Assembly (NCBI GenBank): GCA_020853885.1
Contig: JADYXZ010000019.1
Span: forward strand, 372,001-436,000
Reading direction: 5' to 3'
DNA from: Bradyrhizobiaceae bacterium
GTDB taxonomy: Bacteria; Pseudomonadota; Alphaproteobacteria; Rhizobiales; Xanthobacteraceae
Length of the DNA: 64,000 nt
In this document: positions 9,899 to 16,470 of the stretch, in pieces
How positions within the stretch are numbered: position 1 is the stretch's first letter
Layout of the letters: the number at the start of each line of letters is the position of its first letter
Program-made: the position numbers and the translations under genes
Notes under the pieces: generated by a model
Told to the model about the DNA's origin: nothing
The model's input: the letters and a program-made list of their open reading frames with translations, nothing else
Databases searched by the model: none

Positions 9899-10339
9899 AT
9901 GATTGCGCCCCTCGACGAAGACCGCCAGCTTGCGGAGACCGCCAATTGTCTCTGCTTCAATTCGCGCCGCGCCGCGCGCGCCATTACACGCGCATTTGAT
10001 CGCGAGTTGCGGCGCCACGGCATCCGCGCGACGCAATTCACGCTGCTTGCGCTGCTGGAATTGAAAGGCGACCTCTCGATCGGCGCATTGGCAGAATATC
10101 TAGCGGTGGAGCGCACGACGCTCACACGAAATCTGGCGGTTGCCGAAGAGCAGGAGCTTGTCCGCGTGCGCGCCGGCGACGATGCCCGCGAGCGCATCGT
10201 CACAATCACGCCAAAGGGACGCACGACGCTGCGCAAGGCGTTTCCCACCTGGCGCAAGGTGCAGGCCGCACTGATCGAGGAGATGGGAAGCCAGGCGGTG
10301 GAGAGCATGCGCAAGGTCGCGCGCGCCGTGCCTGCCTGA
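9899..10339 (+). CDS. MarR-family winged-helix transcriptional regulator
   Basis: A 146-aa MarR-type dimeric repressor. The N-terminal dimerisation helices (LCFNSRRAARAITRAFDREL) lead to the winged helix at residues about 45-105: TQFTLLALLELKGDLSIGALAEYLAVERTTLTRNLAVAEEQELV in successive pieces, wing DARERIVTITPKGR. MarR proteins are usually released from DNA by small aromatic or reactive ligands or by thiol oxidation; a Cys pair at LCF and NC in the N-terminal helix might matter. It is the first gene of a long co-directional series and a matching operator lies at its own promoter and in front of the next gene, indicating autoregulation and control of the operon. No ribosome site is visible; translation may be leaderless. 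Confidence 0.93.
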   Translation: MIAPLDEDRQLAETANCLCFNSRRAARAITRAFDRELRRHGIRATQFTLLALLELKGDLSIGALAEYLAVERTTLTRNLAVAEEQELVRVRAGDDARERIVTITPKGRTTLRKAFPTWRKVQAALIEEMGSQAVESMRKVARAVPA

Positions 10340-10379
10340 CAAAAATGGAACCTCAGCGCCTTTCTGACGTCATAATGAG

Positions 10380-10391
10380 TGTAGATACACG
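10380..10391 (+). promoter_or_regulatory. Second copy of the MarR-type operator, before the VOC operon
   Basis: TGTAGATACACG differs at a single base from TGTATATACACG at 9881-9892. It lies 37 bp before the start of the DUF899 gene, just after a CATAAT minus-10-like hexamer at 10371-10376, so a bound repressor would block transcription initiation. A strong AGGAGG-like ribosome site (ggaggagc) precedes the ATG at 10428. Confidence 0.55.
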
Positions 10392-10427
10392 CTTAAAACA
10401 AGCAGAAAAGACAGACGGAGGAGCACG

Positions 10428-11186
10428 ATGGCGAGGACAACGGACCGGCACGAAGTGGTTGCGCGCGATGAATGGCTCAAGGCGCGCAAGGCGCACCTCA
10501 AGAGCGAAAAGGCGTTGACGCACCTGCGCGATCTCGTTTCTGCCGAGCGGCGTGCGCTGCCCTGGGTGAAGATCGAGAAGGAATACGTCTTCGATACCCC
10601 CGGGGGAAAAAAGACCCTGGCCGATCTGTTCGGCAGGAACAGCCAGCTCATTGTCTATCACTTCATGTGGCGCTGGGATCTCGGCACGGGTTGCGACGGA
10701 TGCTCGTTCCTGTGCGATCACGTGGACGGTGCGAATCTGCACCTCATGCACCACGACGTGACCTTTGTAGCGGTTTCGCGCGGCCGCCTATCCGATCTCG
10801 AAGCGTACCGGCGGCGGATGGGCTGGAAGTTCCCGTTCGCGTCATCCTACGGCAGCGATTTTAATTACGACTTCAACGTGTCGTTCACGCGCGAACAGCT
10901 CGCCGCCGGCAAGGTCTATTACAATTACGAGATGATCGACGCGGAGAATGCCTACGAGGAACTTTCCGGCATCAGCATCTTTTACAAGGATGAGAGCGGC
11001 ATCATTTTCCACACGTACTCGTCCTACGGACGCGGCGGCGACATCCTGATCAACGCCTACAATTTTCTCGATCTCACGCCGAAGGGCCGCAACGAGGATG
11101 GGATCATGAACTGGATGCGGCGCCACGACGAATACGAAGAAGAAGCGGCCGCGTGCTGCGCCGGGCGGCACGACGACGCCGCCTGA
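10428..11186 (+). CDS. DUF899 (thioredoxin-like fold) family protein
   Basis: A 252-aa cytosolic protein of the DUF899 family, predicted to have a thioredoxin-like fold; function unproven. Typical pieces are LRDLVSAERRALPWVKIEKEY (residues 35-53 region), FDTPGGKKTLADLF, the WRWDLGTGCDGCSFLCDHVD stretch with a CxxC-like GCDGC where the active site would be, and a C-terminal FLDLTPKGRNE. The end carries a CC pair and a His-rich tail. It is the first gene behind the second operator and the head of a 13-gene run with gaps no larger than 62 bp. A redox or peroxide-related role is plausible by fold only. Confidence 0.88.
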   Translation: MARTTDRHEVVARDEWLKARKAHLKSEKALTHLRDLVSAERRALPWVKIEKEYVFDTPGGKKTLADLFGRNSQLIVYHFMWRWDLGTGCDGCSFLCDHVDGANLHLMHHDVTFVAVSRGRLSDLEAYRRRMGWKFPFASSYGSDFNYDFNVSFTREQLAAGKVYYNYEMIDAENAYEELSGISIFYKDESGIIFHTYSSYGRGGDILINAYNFLDLTPKGRNEDGIMNWMRRHDEYEEEAAACCAGRHDDAA

Positions 11187-11225
11187 TCGAAAACTCGGAA
11201 ACGAAGCGATACGGGAGATGCGATC

Positions 11226-11624
11226 ATGACCGCAATGAGCCCCGTCGTGCATTTCGAAATGCCGGCCGAGGACCGCAACCGCATGGCGCGGTTCTATGAG
11301 AAAGCGTTCGGCTGGAAGACGCAGATGTTCGACCCCGAGATGGGCGACTATGTGCTCGTCACCACGGCCGAGAAAGACGCAAAGGCCGGTGCGCCCGCGG
11401 GCGCGATCAATGGCGGCTTCTTCCCGAAGAGGCCCGACTGGCCGGCACAGCATCCGTCAATCGTCATCGGCGTCAACGACATCGAAGCGGCAATGCAGCG
11501 CGTCGGCAAGGAGGGCGGCAAGGTCCTCGGCGAGCCGATGCAAATTCCGGGCGTCGGCCGCTACGTCTCCTTCTTCGACACCGAAGGCAATCGCGTGAGC
11601 ATGCTGCAGCCCGACGGCATGTAA
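11226..11624 (+). CDS. VOC-family (glyoxalase/bleomycin-resistance fold) protein
   Basis: A 132-aa vicinal-oxygen-chelate protein of paired beta-alpha-beta-beta-beta modules. It opens VVHFEMPAEDRNRMARFYEKAFGW, the usual first-module start with a possible metal-ligand His and the FYEKAFGW helix end. The second module has IVIGVNDIEAAMQRV and ends GRYVSFFDTEGNRVSMLQP, where the Glu in DTEGN is the usual metal ligand. The closest type by look is the glyoxalase-like VOC group sometimes called YDR-like enzymes; substrate unknown. Ribosome site gggag before the ATG. Member of the MarR-controlled run. Confidence 0.88.
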   Translation: MTAMSPVVHFEMPAEDRNRMARFYEKAFGWKTQMFDPEMGDYVLVTTAEKDAKAGAPAGAINGGFFPKRPDWPAQHPSIVIGVNDIEAAMQRVGKEGGKVLGEPMQIPGVGRYVSFFDTEGNRVSMLQPDGM

Positions 11625-11686
11625 GCAGGCGGACTGCGGCGCCGCGCCGGTCTTATCGAGTGCATTCGCAAGCGAAAGGACAAACA

Positions 11687-12094
11687 ATGCCCAGCGCAAT
11701 CTATGTCAATTTACCCGTTGCCGACCTCAAACAGTCGAAGGCCTTCTTCGAGTCGCTCGGCTTCACGTTCAATCCGCAATTCACCAACGACGACGCGGCC
11801 GCCCTCGTGTTCTCGGACACGATCTTCGCCATGCTGCATACGCCGCAGAGCTTCCGGCGCTTCACCAAGAAGGAAATATGTGACGCGCGCAAGACGACCG
11901 AGGTCCTGCTCGCCCTTCAGGTGGAGAGCAGGGAACAGGTGAATGCGCTGATGGAGAAGGCGCTCAAGGCCGGCGGCCGCGCGCCGCGCGAGGCGCAGGA
12001 CCTCGACTTCATGTTCGAACGATCCTTCGAGGATCCGGACGGCCACATCTGGGAAGTGTTCTGGATGGACCCCAAGGCAATGCCGCAAGCCTAG
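11687..12094 (+). CDS. VOC-family protein (lactoylglutathione lyase-like)
   Basis: A 135-aa VOC protein. It starts PSAIYVNLPVADLKQSKAFFESLGF, the first module, and has AALVFSDTIFAMLHT and a second module from VLLALQVESREQVNALMEKA. The ending DLDFMFERSFEDPDGHIWEVFWMDP is characteristic of a group of VOC proteins annotated as glyoxalases, with the DPDGHxWE Glu as expected metal ligand. Start placed at ATG 11687, 6 nt after AAAGGAC, rather than the ATG at 11660. Substrate unknown. Confidence 0.87.
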   Translation: MPSAIYVNLPVADLKQSKAFFESLGFTFNPQFTNDDAAALVFSDTIFAMLHTPQSFRRFTKKEICDARKTTEVLLALQVESREQVNALMEKALKAGGRAPREAQDLDFMFERSFEDPDGHIWEVFWMDPKAMPQA

Positions 12095-12144
12095 CGGGCG
12101 GCTTCTTCGACCCAATGCACTGAGTAAACGAGTGGAGCAATCAC

Positions 12145-12642
12145 ATGCCAACCAGCGCCAAGGCGCTCACGCCCTGTCTGTGGTTCGACAAGCAGGCAGA
12201 GGAGGCGGCGAAATTCTACGTCTCCGTCTTCCCCAATTCCAAGCTCGGCCACATCAGCTACTACGGCAATGAGGGGCAGGAGATTCACGGCGGCAAGCCG
12301 GGCTCCGTGCTTACCGCGGAGTTCGAGATCAACGGCCAGAATTTCGTCGCGCTGAACGGCGGCCCGCAATTCAAGTTCACCGAGGCGATCTCATTCCAGA
12401 TCCACTGCAAGACGCAGAAGGACGTCGACTATTACTGGGACAAGCTTACGGCCGGCGGCGGCAGCGAAGGACCGTGCGGCTGGCTGAAGGACAAGTACGG
12501 GCTCTCCTGGCAGGTGGTGCCGAACGTCCTGCTCGAGATGATGAGCGAGGGCGGAGAGAAAGCGGACCGCGTCATGAAAGCGTTCATGCAGATGAAGAAG
12601 TTCGACATCGCGGCGCTCGAGCGCGCTTACGCGGGCGGCTGA
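12145..12642 (+). CDS. PhnB-like VOC protein (3-demethylubiquinone methyltransferase-like fold)
   Basis: A 165-aa protein of the PhnB-like VOC group (Pfam 3-dmu-9_3-mt), a misleading historical name; members are not methyltransferases by sequence. Diagnostic segments: TPCLWFDKQAEEAAKFYVSVF, the KPGSVLTAEFEINGQNFVALN core, FQIHCKTQKDVDYYWDKL, and GPCGWLKDKYGLSWQVVP. The last 30 residues form a helix with an EMMSEG and MKKFDIAALERAY pattern conserved in the family. Function unknown; these genes recur in stress-response clusters together with DUF899, DUF1428 and SRPBCC genes. It is followed after 11 bp by the GyrI-like gene. Confidence 0.9.
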   Translation: MPTSAKALTPCLWFDKQAEEAAKFYVSVFPNSKLGHISYYGNEGQEIHGGKPGSVLTAEFEINGQNFVALNGGPQFKFTEAISFQIHCKTQKDVDYYWDKLTAGGGSEGPCGWLKDKYGLSWQVVPNVLLEMMSEGGEKADRVMKAFMQMKKFDIAALERAYAGG

Positions 12643-12653
12643 GGGAGACGGCC

Positions 12654-13163
12654 ATGAGCAACGGAAGCACTGCCATCGCGGCAGCGCCCGGCGGCGAGCT
12701 CGATCCATGTTTCGTCGACGGCCGGCGGATGCTGGTCGCCGGCATCGCCGAACGCTACAGCGGCAGCAACGCCGGCATTCCCGAGCAGTGGCGGCGTTTT
12801 GCGCCGCAGATCGCGAAGATTCCGGATCAGGCGGGCGCTGCCACCTATGGCGTGATCTTCGACTCGCTGAAGAACGCCTACAGCTTCGGCTATCTGTCGG
12901 GCGTCGAGGTCTCCAGTGTCGCTAGGCTGCCCAAGGAGTTCTGCCACCTCGAAATCCCGGCGCAGCGCTACGCCGTGTTCACGCATCGCGATCACCTTTC
13001 GGCGCTGCCGCGCACGATGCAGGCGATCATGCGCGAATGGCTGCCGAACTCCAGGCACGAGCTCGTCAAAGACGGCGCGGATTTCTTCGAGCGGTACGGC
13101 GACGAGTTCGACCCGCGCACCGGCACCGGCGCGGTCGAGCTCTGGATTCCGATCAAACACTGA
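12654..13163 (+). CDS. GyrI-like / AraC effector-binding-domain protein
   Basis: A 169-aa stand-alone small-molecule-binding domain of the GyrI/AraC_E_bind fold without a DNA-binding part. Recognised from RRMLVAGIAERYSG at the N-terminus, IPEQWRRFAPQI, TYGVIFDS, FGYLSGVEVSS, FCHLEIPAQRYAVFTHRDHL and the C-terminal ELVKDGADFFERYGDEFDP and VELWIPIK. The last strand pair with a central Glu is where GyrI-like proteins bind cationic or planar drugs; some members hydrolyse cyclopropanoids. The start ATG 12654 has GGGAGA just before it. In this operon it could sequester the inducing compound, which is inference. Confidence 0.85.
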   Translation: MSNGSTAIAAAPGGELDPCFVDGRRMLVAGIAERYSGSNAGIPEQWRRFAPQIAKIPDQAGAATYGVIFDSLKNAYSFGYLSGVEVSSVARLPKEFCHLEIPAQRYAVFTHRDHLSALPRTMQAIMREWLPNSRHELVKDGADFFERYGDEFDPRTGTGAVELWIPIKH

Positions 13164-13194
13164 GAGTCACTGCAACCTGCAACGGGAGTGAACC

Positions 13195-13605
13195 ATGCCG
13201 CTGACACCCTACCTGTTCTTCGACGGCCGCTGCGAGGAGGCGCTCGAGTTCTACAAGAAGGCGCTGGGTGCGGAAGTCGAGATGCTGATGCGCTTCAAGG
13301 AAGCGCCCGAGCAGCCGCCGCCCGGCACGCTTGCGCCCGGCACCGAGAACAAGGTCATGCACTCGTCGTTTCGCATCGGCGACACCACCCTGATGGCGTC
13401 CGATGGCTACGCCAAGGGCAAGCCAAAGTTCGAGGGCTTTTCGCTGTCGGTTGACGCGAAGGATGAAGCCGACGCCAAACGCAAGTTCGATGCCCTGGCC
13501 GAGGGCGGAGAGATCACCATGCCGCTTGGCAAAACCTTCTTCGCCACGAGCTTCGGCATGGTGAAGGACCGCTTCGGCGTCGGCTGGATGGTCAATCTGG
13601 CCTGA
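13195..13605 (+). CDS. PhnB-like VOC-family protein
   Basis: A 136-aa VOC protein of the PhnB type, second of this subfamily in the operon. It has TPYLFFDGRCEEALEFYKKALGAE at the start (residues 3-26 region), MHSSFRIGDTTLMASDGY in the centre, and the family ending FATSFGMVKDRFGVGWMVNL. E. coli PhnB-like proteins share this GxxxDRFGxxWM motif. It is not a close duplicate of the 12145 gene, which is 29 residues longer with a different C-terminus. Substrate unknown. Ribosome site gggag lies 7 nt upstream. Confidence 0.9.
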   Translation: MPLTPYLFFDGRCEEALEFYKKALGAEVEMLMRFKEAPEQPPPGTLAPGTENKVMHSSFRIGDTTLMASDGYAKGKPKFEGFSLSVDAKDEADAKRKFDALAEGGEITMPLGKTFFATSFGMVKDRFGVGWMVNLA

Positions 13606-13641
13606 TCGGCGACGAGCAATCGCAAGACACGGGAGCAAGTC

Positions 13642-14178
13642 ATGTTGCGCACACTTGCCGTTATTGTCGGCGTGGTCGTCCTCCTGGTGGCGGGGGCGCT
13701 CGCCGTTGCCGCGACCAGGCCCGATACGTTCCGCGTCCAGCGCGCGCTCGACATCCAGGCGCCGCCGGAGAAGATCTATCCGCTCCTCGCCGACCTGCGC
13801 CGGTCGGTCGAGTGGTCGCCCTATGAGAAGAAAGACCCCGACATGAAACGGGTCTATCGTGGCGCCGACAGCGGCAAGGGCGCAATCTATGAATGGGACG
13901 GCAACAAGAATATCGGCGCCGGCTCGCTTGAGATCGCCGACGTGTCGCCGCCGACCAAGGTCGTCCTCAAGCTCAACATGGTGCGGCCGTTCACGGCCAA
14001 CAACATCGTCGAATACACGCTGACCCCGAACGGCGGCGCCACCCGGGTCTCGTGGGACATGCACGGCCCGAACCCGTATCCCGCCAAGGTCATGCAGGTC
14101 TTCTTCGATGTCGACAAGATGGTGGGCAGGGACTTCGAGGAAGGGCTGGCGAGCCTGAAGGCGCTTGCGGAGAAATAG
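13642..14178 (+). CDS. Membrane-anchored SRPBCC-family (polyketide cyclase-like) protein
   Basis: A 178-aa protein with one N-terminal hydrophobic helix (residues about 4-26, LAVIVGVVVLLVAGALAVAA) followed by a START/Bet v1-like SRPBCC domain that binds hydrophobic ligands in a helix-grip pocket. Typical are VQRALDIQAPPEKIYPLLADL, the RSVEWSPYEKKDPDMKRVY segment, and the C-terminal helix VGRDFEEGLASLKALAE. The anchor puts the domain in the periplasm or keeps it at the inner membrane. It sits between a PhnB gene and a YjbR gene in the operon; ligand unknown. Confidence 0.87.
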   Translation: MLRTLAVIVGVVVLLVAGALAVAATRPDTFRVQRALDIQAPPEKIYPLLADLRRSVEWSPYEKKDPDMKRVYRGADSGKGAIYEWDGNKNIGAGSLEIADVSPPTKVVLKLNMVRPFTANNIVEYTLTPNGGATRVSWDMHGPNPYPAKVMQVFFDVDKMVGRDFEEGLASLKALAEK

Positions 14179-14186
14179 GTGAGTGC

Positions 14187-14516
14187 ATGGCGAAGGCGCA
14201 GGACCTGCGGCGCATTGCATTGTCGCTCGAAGGGACGACGGAGGCGCCGCACTTCGACCGCACGGCGTTCAAGGTCGCCCGCATCTATGCGACGCTCGCC
14301 GCCGATGGAAAATCCGCCAACCTGAAGCTCGCGCCGGACGAGCAGGAGCTGAAGTGCCTCACCGCGCCGGAGGCGTTTTCGCCCGTTCCGAATGCGTGGG
14401 GCAAGCAGGGCTGGACAACGGTGAATCTCGCCGCGCTGCCTGCTCCGGAACTGAAAGCCGCACTCGAGACCGCCTGGCGGCATGCCGTGAAGAAGAAGCG
14501 AAGCGCGAGCAGGTGA
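14187..14516 (+). CDS. MmcQ/YjbR-family DNA-binding-like protein
   Basis: A 109-aa protein of the MmcQ/YjbR (CyaY-like fold) family. Seen: LRRIALSLEGTTEAPHFDRTAF (N-terminal helix and PHF motif), FKVARIYATL, KLAPDEQELKCLTAPEAF, and WTTVNLAALPAPELKAALETAW at the C-terminus, which is the common family ending. Family members are annotated as DNA-binding only from one structure, so the role is uncertain. Start at ATG 14187, 8 bp after the preceding stop; a longer in-frame extension would run through the SRPBCC gene and is not family-like. Confidence 0.85.
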   Translation: MAKAQDLRRIALSLEGTTEAPHFDRTAFKVARIYATLAADGKSANLKLAPDEQELKCLTAPEAFSPVPNAWGKQGWTTVNLAALPAPELKAALETAWRHAVKKKRSASR

Positions 14517-14529
14517 GGGAACAGCAGGT

Positions 14530-15216
14530 ATGGCCTTGACGCTCTATTTTCATCCGCTCGCTTCGTTCTGCTGGAAGCCGCTGATCGCGCTGTATGAGAA
14601 CGCGACGCCGTTCACGCCGGTGATCGTCGATCTTATGGACCCGCAATCGGCTGCCGCGTTCAAGGCGGTCTGGCCGATGGCGAAGTTTCCGGTCCTGCGC
14701 GATGAGGCGAGGGGATGCACGGTCGCGGAATCGACCGTCGTCATCGAATATCTCGATGCGTTTTATCCGGGCGCGACGCGGCTCATCCCGAAGGACCCGG
14801 ACGCCGCCTGGCGGGCGCGCATGTGGGACCGCTTCCACGACGAGTACCTCCAGAAGCCGATGCAGAAGATCGTAACCGACCGCCTGCGGCCGGAGGACAG
14901 GCGCGATCCGCTCGGCGTCGAGGAGGCGAGAGCACAGCTCATCGAGGCTTATGCGCTGCTCGAGATGGAAATGGCCGCGAAGCGCTGGGCCGTCGGCGAC
15001 GAATTCACGCTCGCCGACTGTTCGGCGGCACCCGCGCTCTTCTACGCGAATACGGTCGAGCCGCTCGGCGGAAGAAAGAGTCTTTCCGCATATCTCGACC
15101 GGCTGATGGATCGCGCTTCCTTCGCGCGCGTGCTGGCCGAAGCGGAGCCTTATTTCTCGATGTTCCCCCTCGAACGAAAGCCGGAGCGCGTCCGCGCGGC
15201 CGGCGGTTCGGGATGA
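14530..15216 (+). CDS. Glutathione S-transferase family protein
   Basis: A 228-aa cytosolic GST. The N-terminal thioredoxin-fold domain (residues 1-80) includes TLYFHPLASFCWKPLIALYE with the putative activating Ser/Cys near residue 11-13, then FPVLRD and the glutathione-binding ESTVVIEYLD. The C-terminal helical domain (90-215) has YALLEMEMAAKRWAVGDEFT LADCSAAPALFY, with the conserved N-cap-like LADC. GSTs conjugate glutathione to electrophiles or reduce peroxides, which suits the detoxification theme of the operon. Ribosome site is weak. It is 13 bp after the YjbR gene. Confidence 0.92.
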   Translation: MALTLYFHPLASFCWKPLIALYENATPFTPVIVDLMDPQSAAAFKAVWPMAKFPVLRDEARGCTVAESTVVIEYLDAFYPGATRLIPKDPDAAWRARMWDRFHDEYLQKPMQKIVTDRLRPEDRRDPLGVEEARAQLIEAYALLEMEMAAKRWAVGDEFTLADCSAAPALFYANTVEPLGGRKSLSAYLDRLMDRASFARVLAEAEPYFSMFPLERKPERVRAAGGSG

Positions 15217-15260
15217 CGCATGGGTGGTCAAAACGGGAACGCCAACCGAGGAGGTTGAAC

Positions 15261-15638
15261 ATGCTGTCGGACAAGAATGCCATGGCAACGATTGCGGTGA
15301 AGGATCTCGCTACAGCCAAGAAATTCTACCAGCAGACGCTCGGCTTCTCGCCGGCGGGGCCCGAGGCGATGGGCGTCGTCACGCTGAAGAGCGGCAACTC
15401 GATCATCGTCGTCTATGAGTCGCAATTCGCCGGCACCAACAAGGCGACGACCGCCACCTGGGGCGTCGGCGGCGAGCTGGATTCGATCGTCGCGACACTG
15501 AAAAAGGCGGGCGTGCCCTTCGAGCACTACCAGTTTCCCGAAGCGCGCCTCGAAGGCGACGTCCACGTGTTCGGCGACTTCAAGGGCGCCTGGTTCAAGG
15601 ACCCGGACGGAAACATCCTGCACATCAACAATCAGTAG
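15261..15638 (+). CDS. VOC-family protein
   Basis: A 125-aa VOC protein. It starts AMATIAVKDLATAKKFYQQTLGF, has VVTLKSGNSIIVVYESQFAG in the middle, and ends GAWFKDPDGNILHINN, with the DPDGN Asp/Asn replacing the usual Glu context; the metal ligand may be missing or shifted. Start set at ATG 15261, with GAGGAGG just upstream (ccgaggaggttgaac). Earlier in-frame sequence overlaps the GST gene. Substrate unknown; fifth VOC/PhnB protein of the run. Confidence 0.88.
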   Translation: MLSDKNAMATIAVKDLATAKKFYQQTLGFSPAGPEAMGVVTLKSGNSIIVVYESQFAGTNKATTATWGVGGELDSIVATLKKAGVPFEHYQFPEARLEGDVHVFGDFKGAWFKDPDGNILHINNQ

Positions 15639-15686
15639 CCGCGCGGCTCGCGCGGCGAACACGCAAGAAGCAAGAGGAGAGTGCAA

Positions 15687-16046
15687 ATGCGATACGTCGA
15701 TGGCTTTGTGCTTGCCGTTCCTAAGAAAAATATCCCTGCCTACCGCCGCATGGCGCACAAGGCCGGCAAGGTCTGGCGCGACCACGGCGCGCTCGAGTTC
15801 CGGGAGTGCGTGGCCGATGACGTCAAGAACGGCAAGTGGACATCGTTTCCCCGCAGCGTGAAGCTGAAGAAGGGCGAGACCGTCTTCTTCTCCTACATCG
15901 TCTATAAGTCGCGCGCGCACCGCGACCGCGTGCTGGCGAAGGTGATGAAGGACAAGCGCCTTGCCGGCATGATGGACATGAAGGATATGCCATTCGACGG
16001 CAAGCGCATGATCTACGGCGGGTTCAAGTCCCTGGTCGAGCTCTGA
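15687..16046 (+). CDS. DUF1428-family protein
   Basis: A 119-aa protein of DUF1428, a dimeric alpha+beta-barrel (ferredoxin-like) family of unknown function, often next to VOC and DUF899 genes. Signature segments: YVDGFVLAVPKKNIPAYRRM at the N-terminus, HGALEFRECVADDV, and the C-terminal MKDMPFDGKRMIYGGFK, with VVFSYIVYKSRAHRD-like core strands (FFSYIVYKSRAHRD). ATG 15687 is preferred over the in-frame GTG 15681 because an AGAGGAG ribosome site is 8-9 nt before it. Confidence 0.88.
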   Translation: MRYVDGFVLAVPKKNIPAYRRMAHKAGKVWRDHGALEFRECVADDVKNGKWTSFPRSVKLKKGETVFFSYIVYKSRAHRDRVLAKVMKDKRLAGMMDMKDMPFDGKRMIYGGFKSLVEL

Positions 16047-16062
16047 GCGGCATGACGGCCCG

Positions 16063-16461
16063 ATGAAAAAATTGTACCGGGGCAGTTGCCATTGCGGCGC
16101 GGTCCGCTTCGAGGCCGAGCTCGATTTGGCCGAAACGAGCAAGTGCAATTGCTCGATCTGCACCGAGACGCGGTTCTGGAAGGCGGTGATCGGCACAAGC
16201 TCGTTTCGGCTGCAGCGGGGCGAGGACGCCCTGTCGGTCTATCAGTTCGGCGGCCACAACATCCGCCACTTCTTCTGCAGCCGCTGCGGCATGAAGCCGT
16301 TCGGCCGCGGCTACCATGAAGCGATTGGTGACTTTGTCGCGGTCAACATCGCCTGTCTCGACGATGCGACCGATGAGGAGCTTGCGTCCGCGCGCGTCAT
16401 ATACCAAGACGGCCGCCACAATCGGTGGGAAAGTCCGCCCGCCGAGACGCGCTATCTTTGA
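16063..16461 (+). CDS. GFA/CENP-V-fold zinc protein (glutathione-dependent formaldehyde-activating-like)
   Basis: A 132-aa zinc protein of the GFA family. The zinc-ligand motifs are all present: SCHCGAVRF near residue 8, KCNCSIC near 33, and FCSRCGMKPF near 75. Gfa of Paracoccus was proposed to condense formaldehyde with glutathione, but this role has been questioned and most homologues have unknown substrates. Encoded 16 bp after the DUF1428 gene and 9 bp before an efflux pump gene, in the same transcriptional direction. Catalytic and structural cysteines look complete. Confidence 0.9.
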   Translation: MKKLYRGSCHCGAVRFEAELDLAETSKCNCSICTETRFWKAVIGTSSFRLQRGEDALSVYQFGGHNIRHFFCSRCGMKPFGRGYHEAIGDFVAVNIACLDDATDEELASARVIYQDGRHNRWESPPAETRYL

Positions 16462-16470
16462 GGACGCTGC

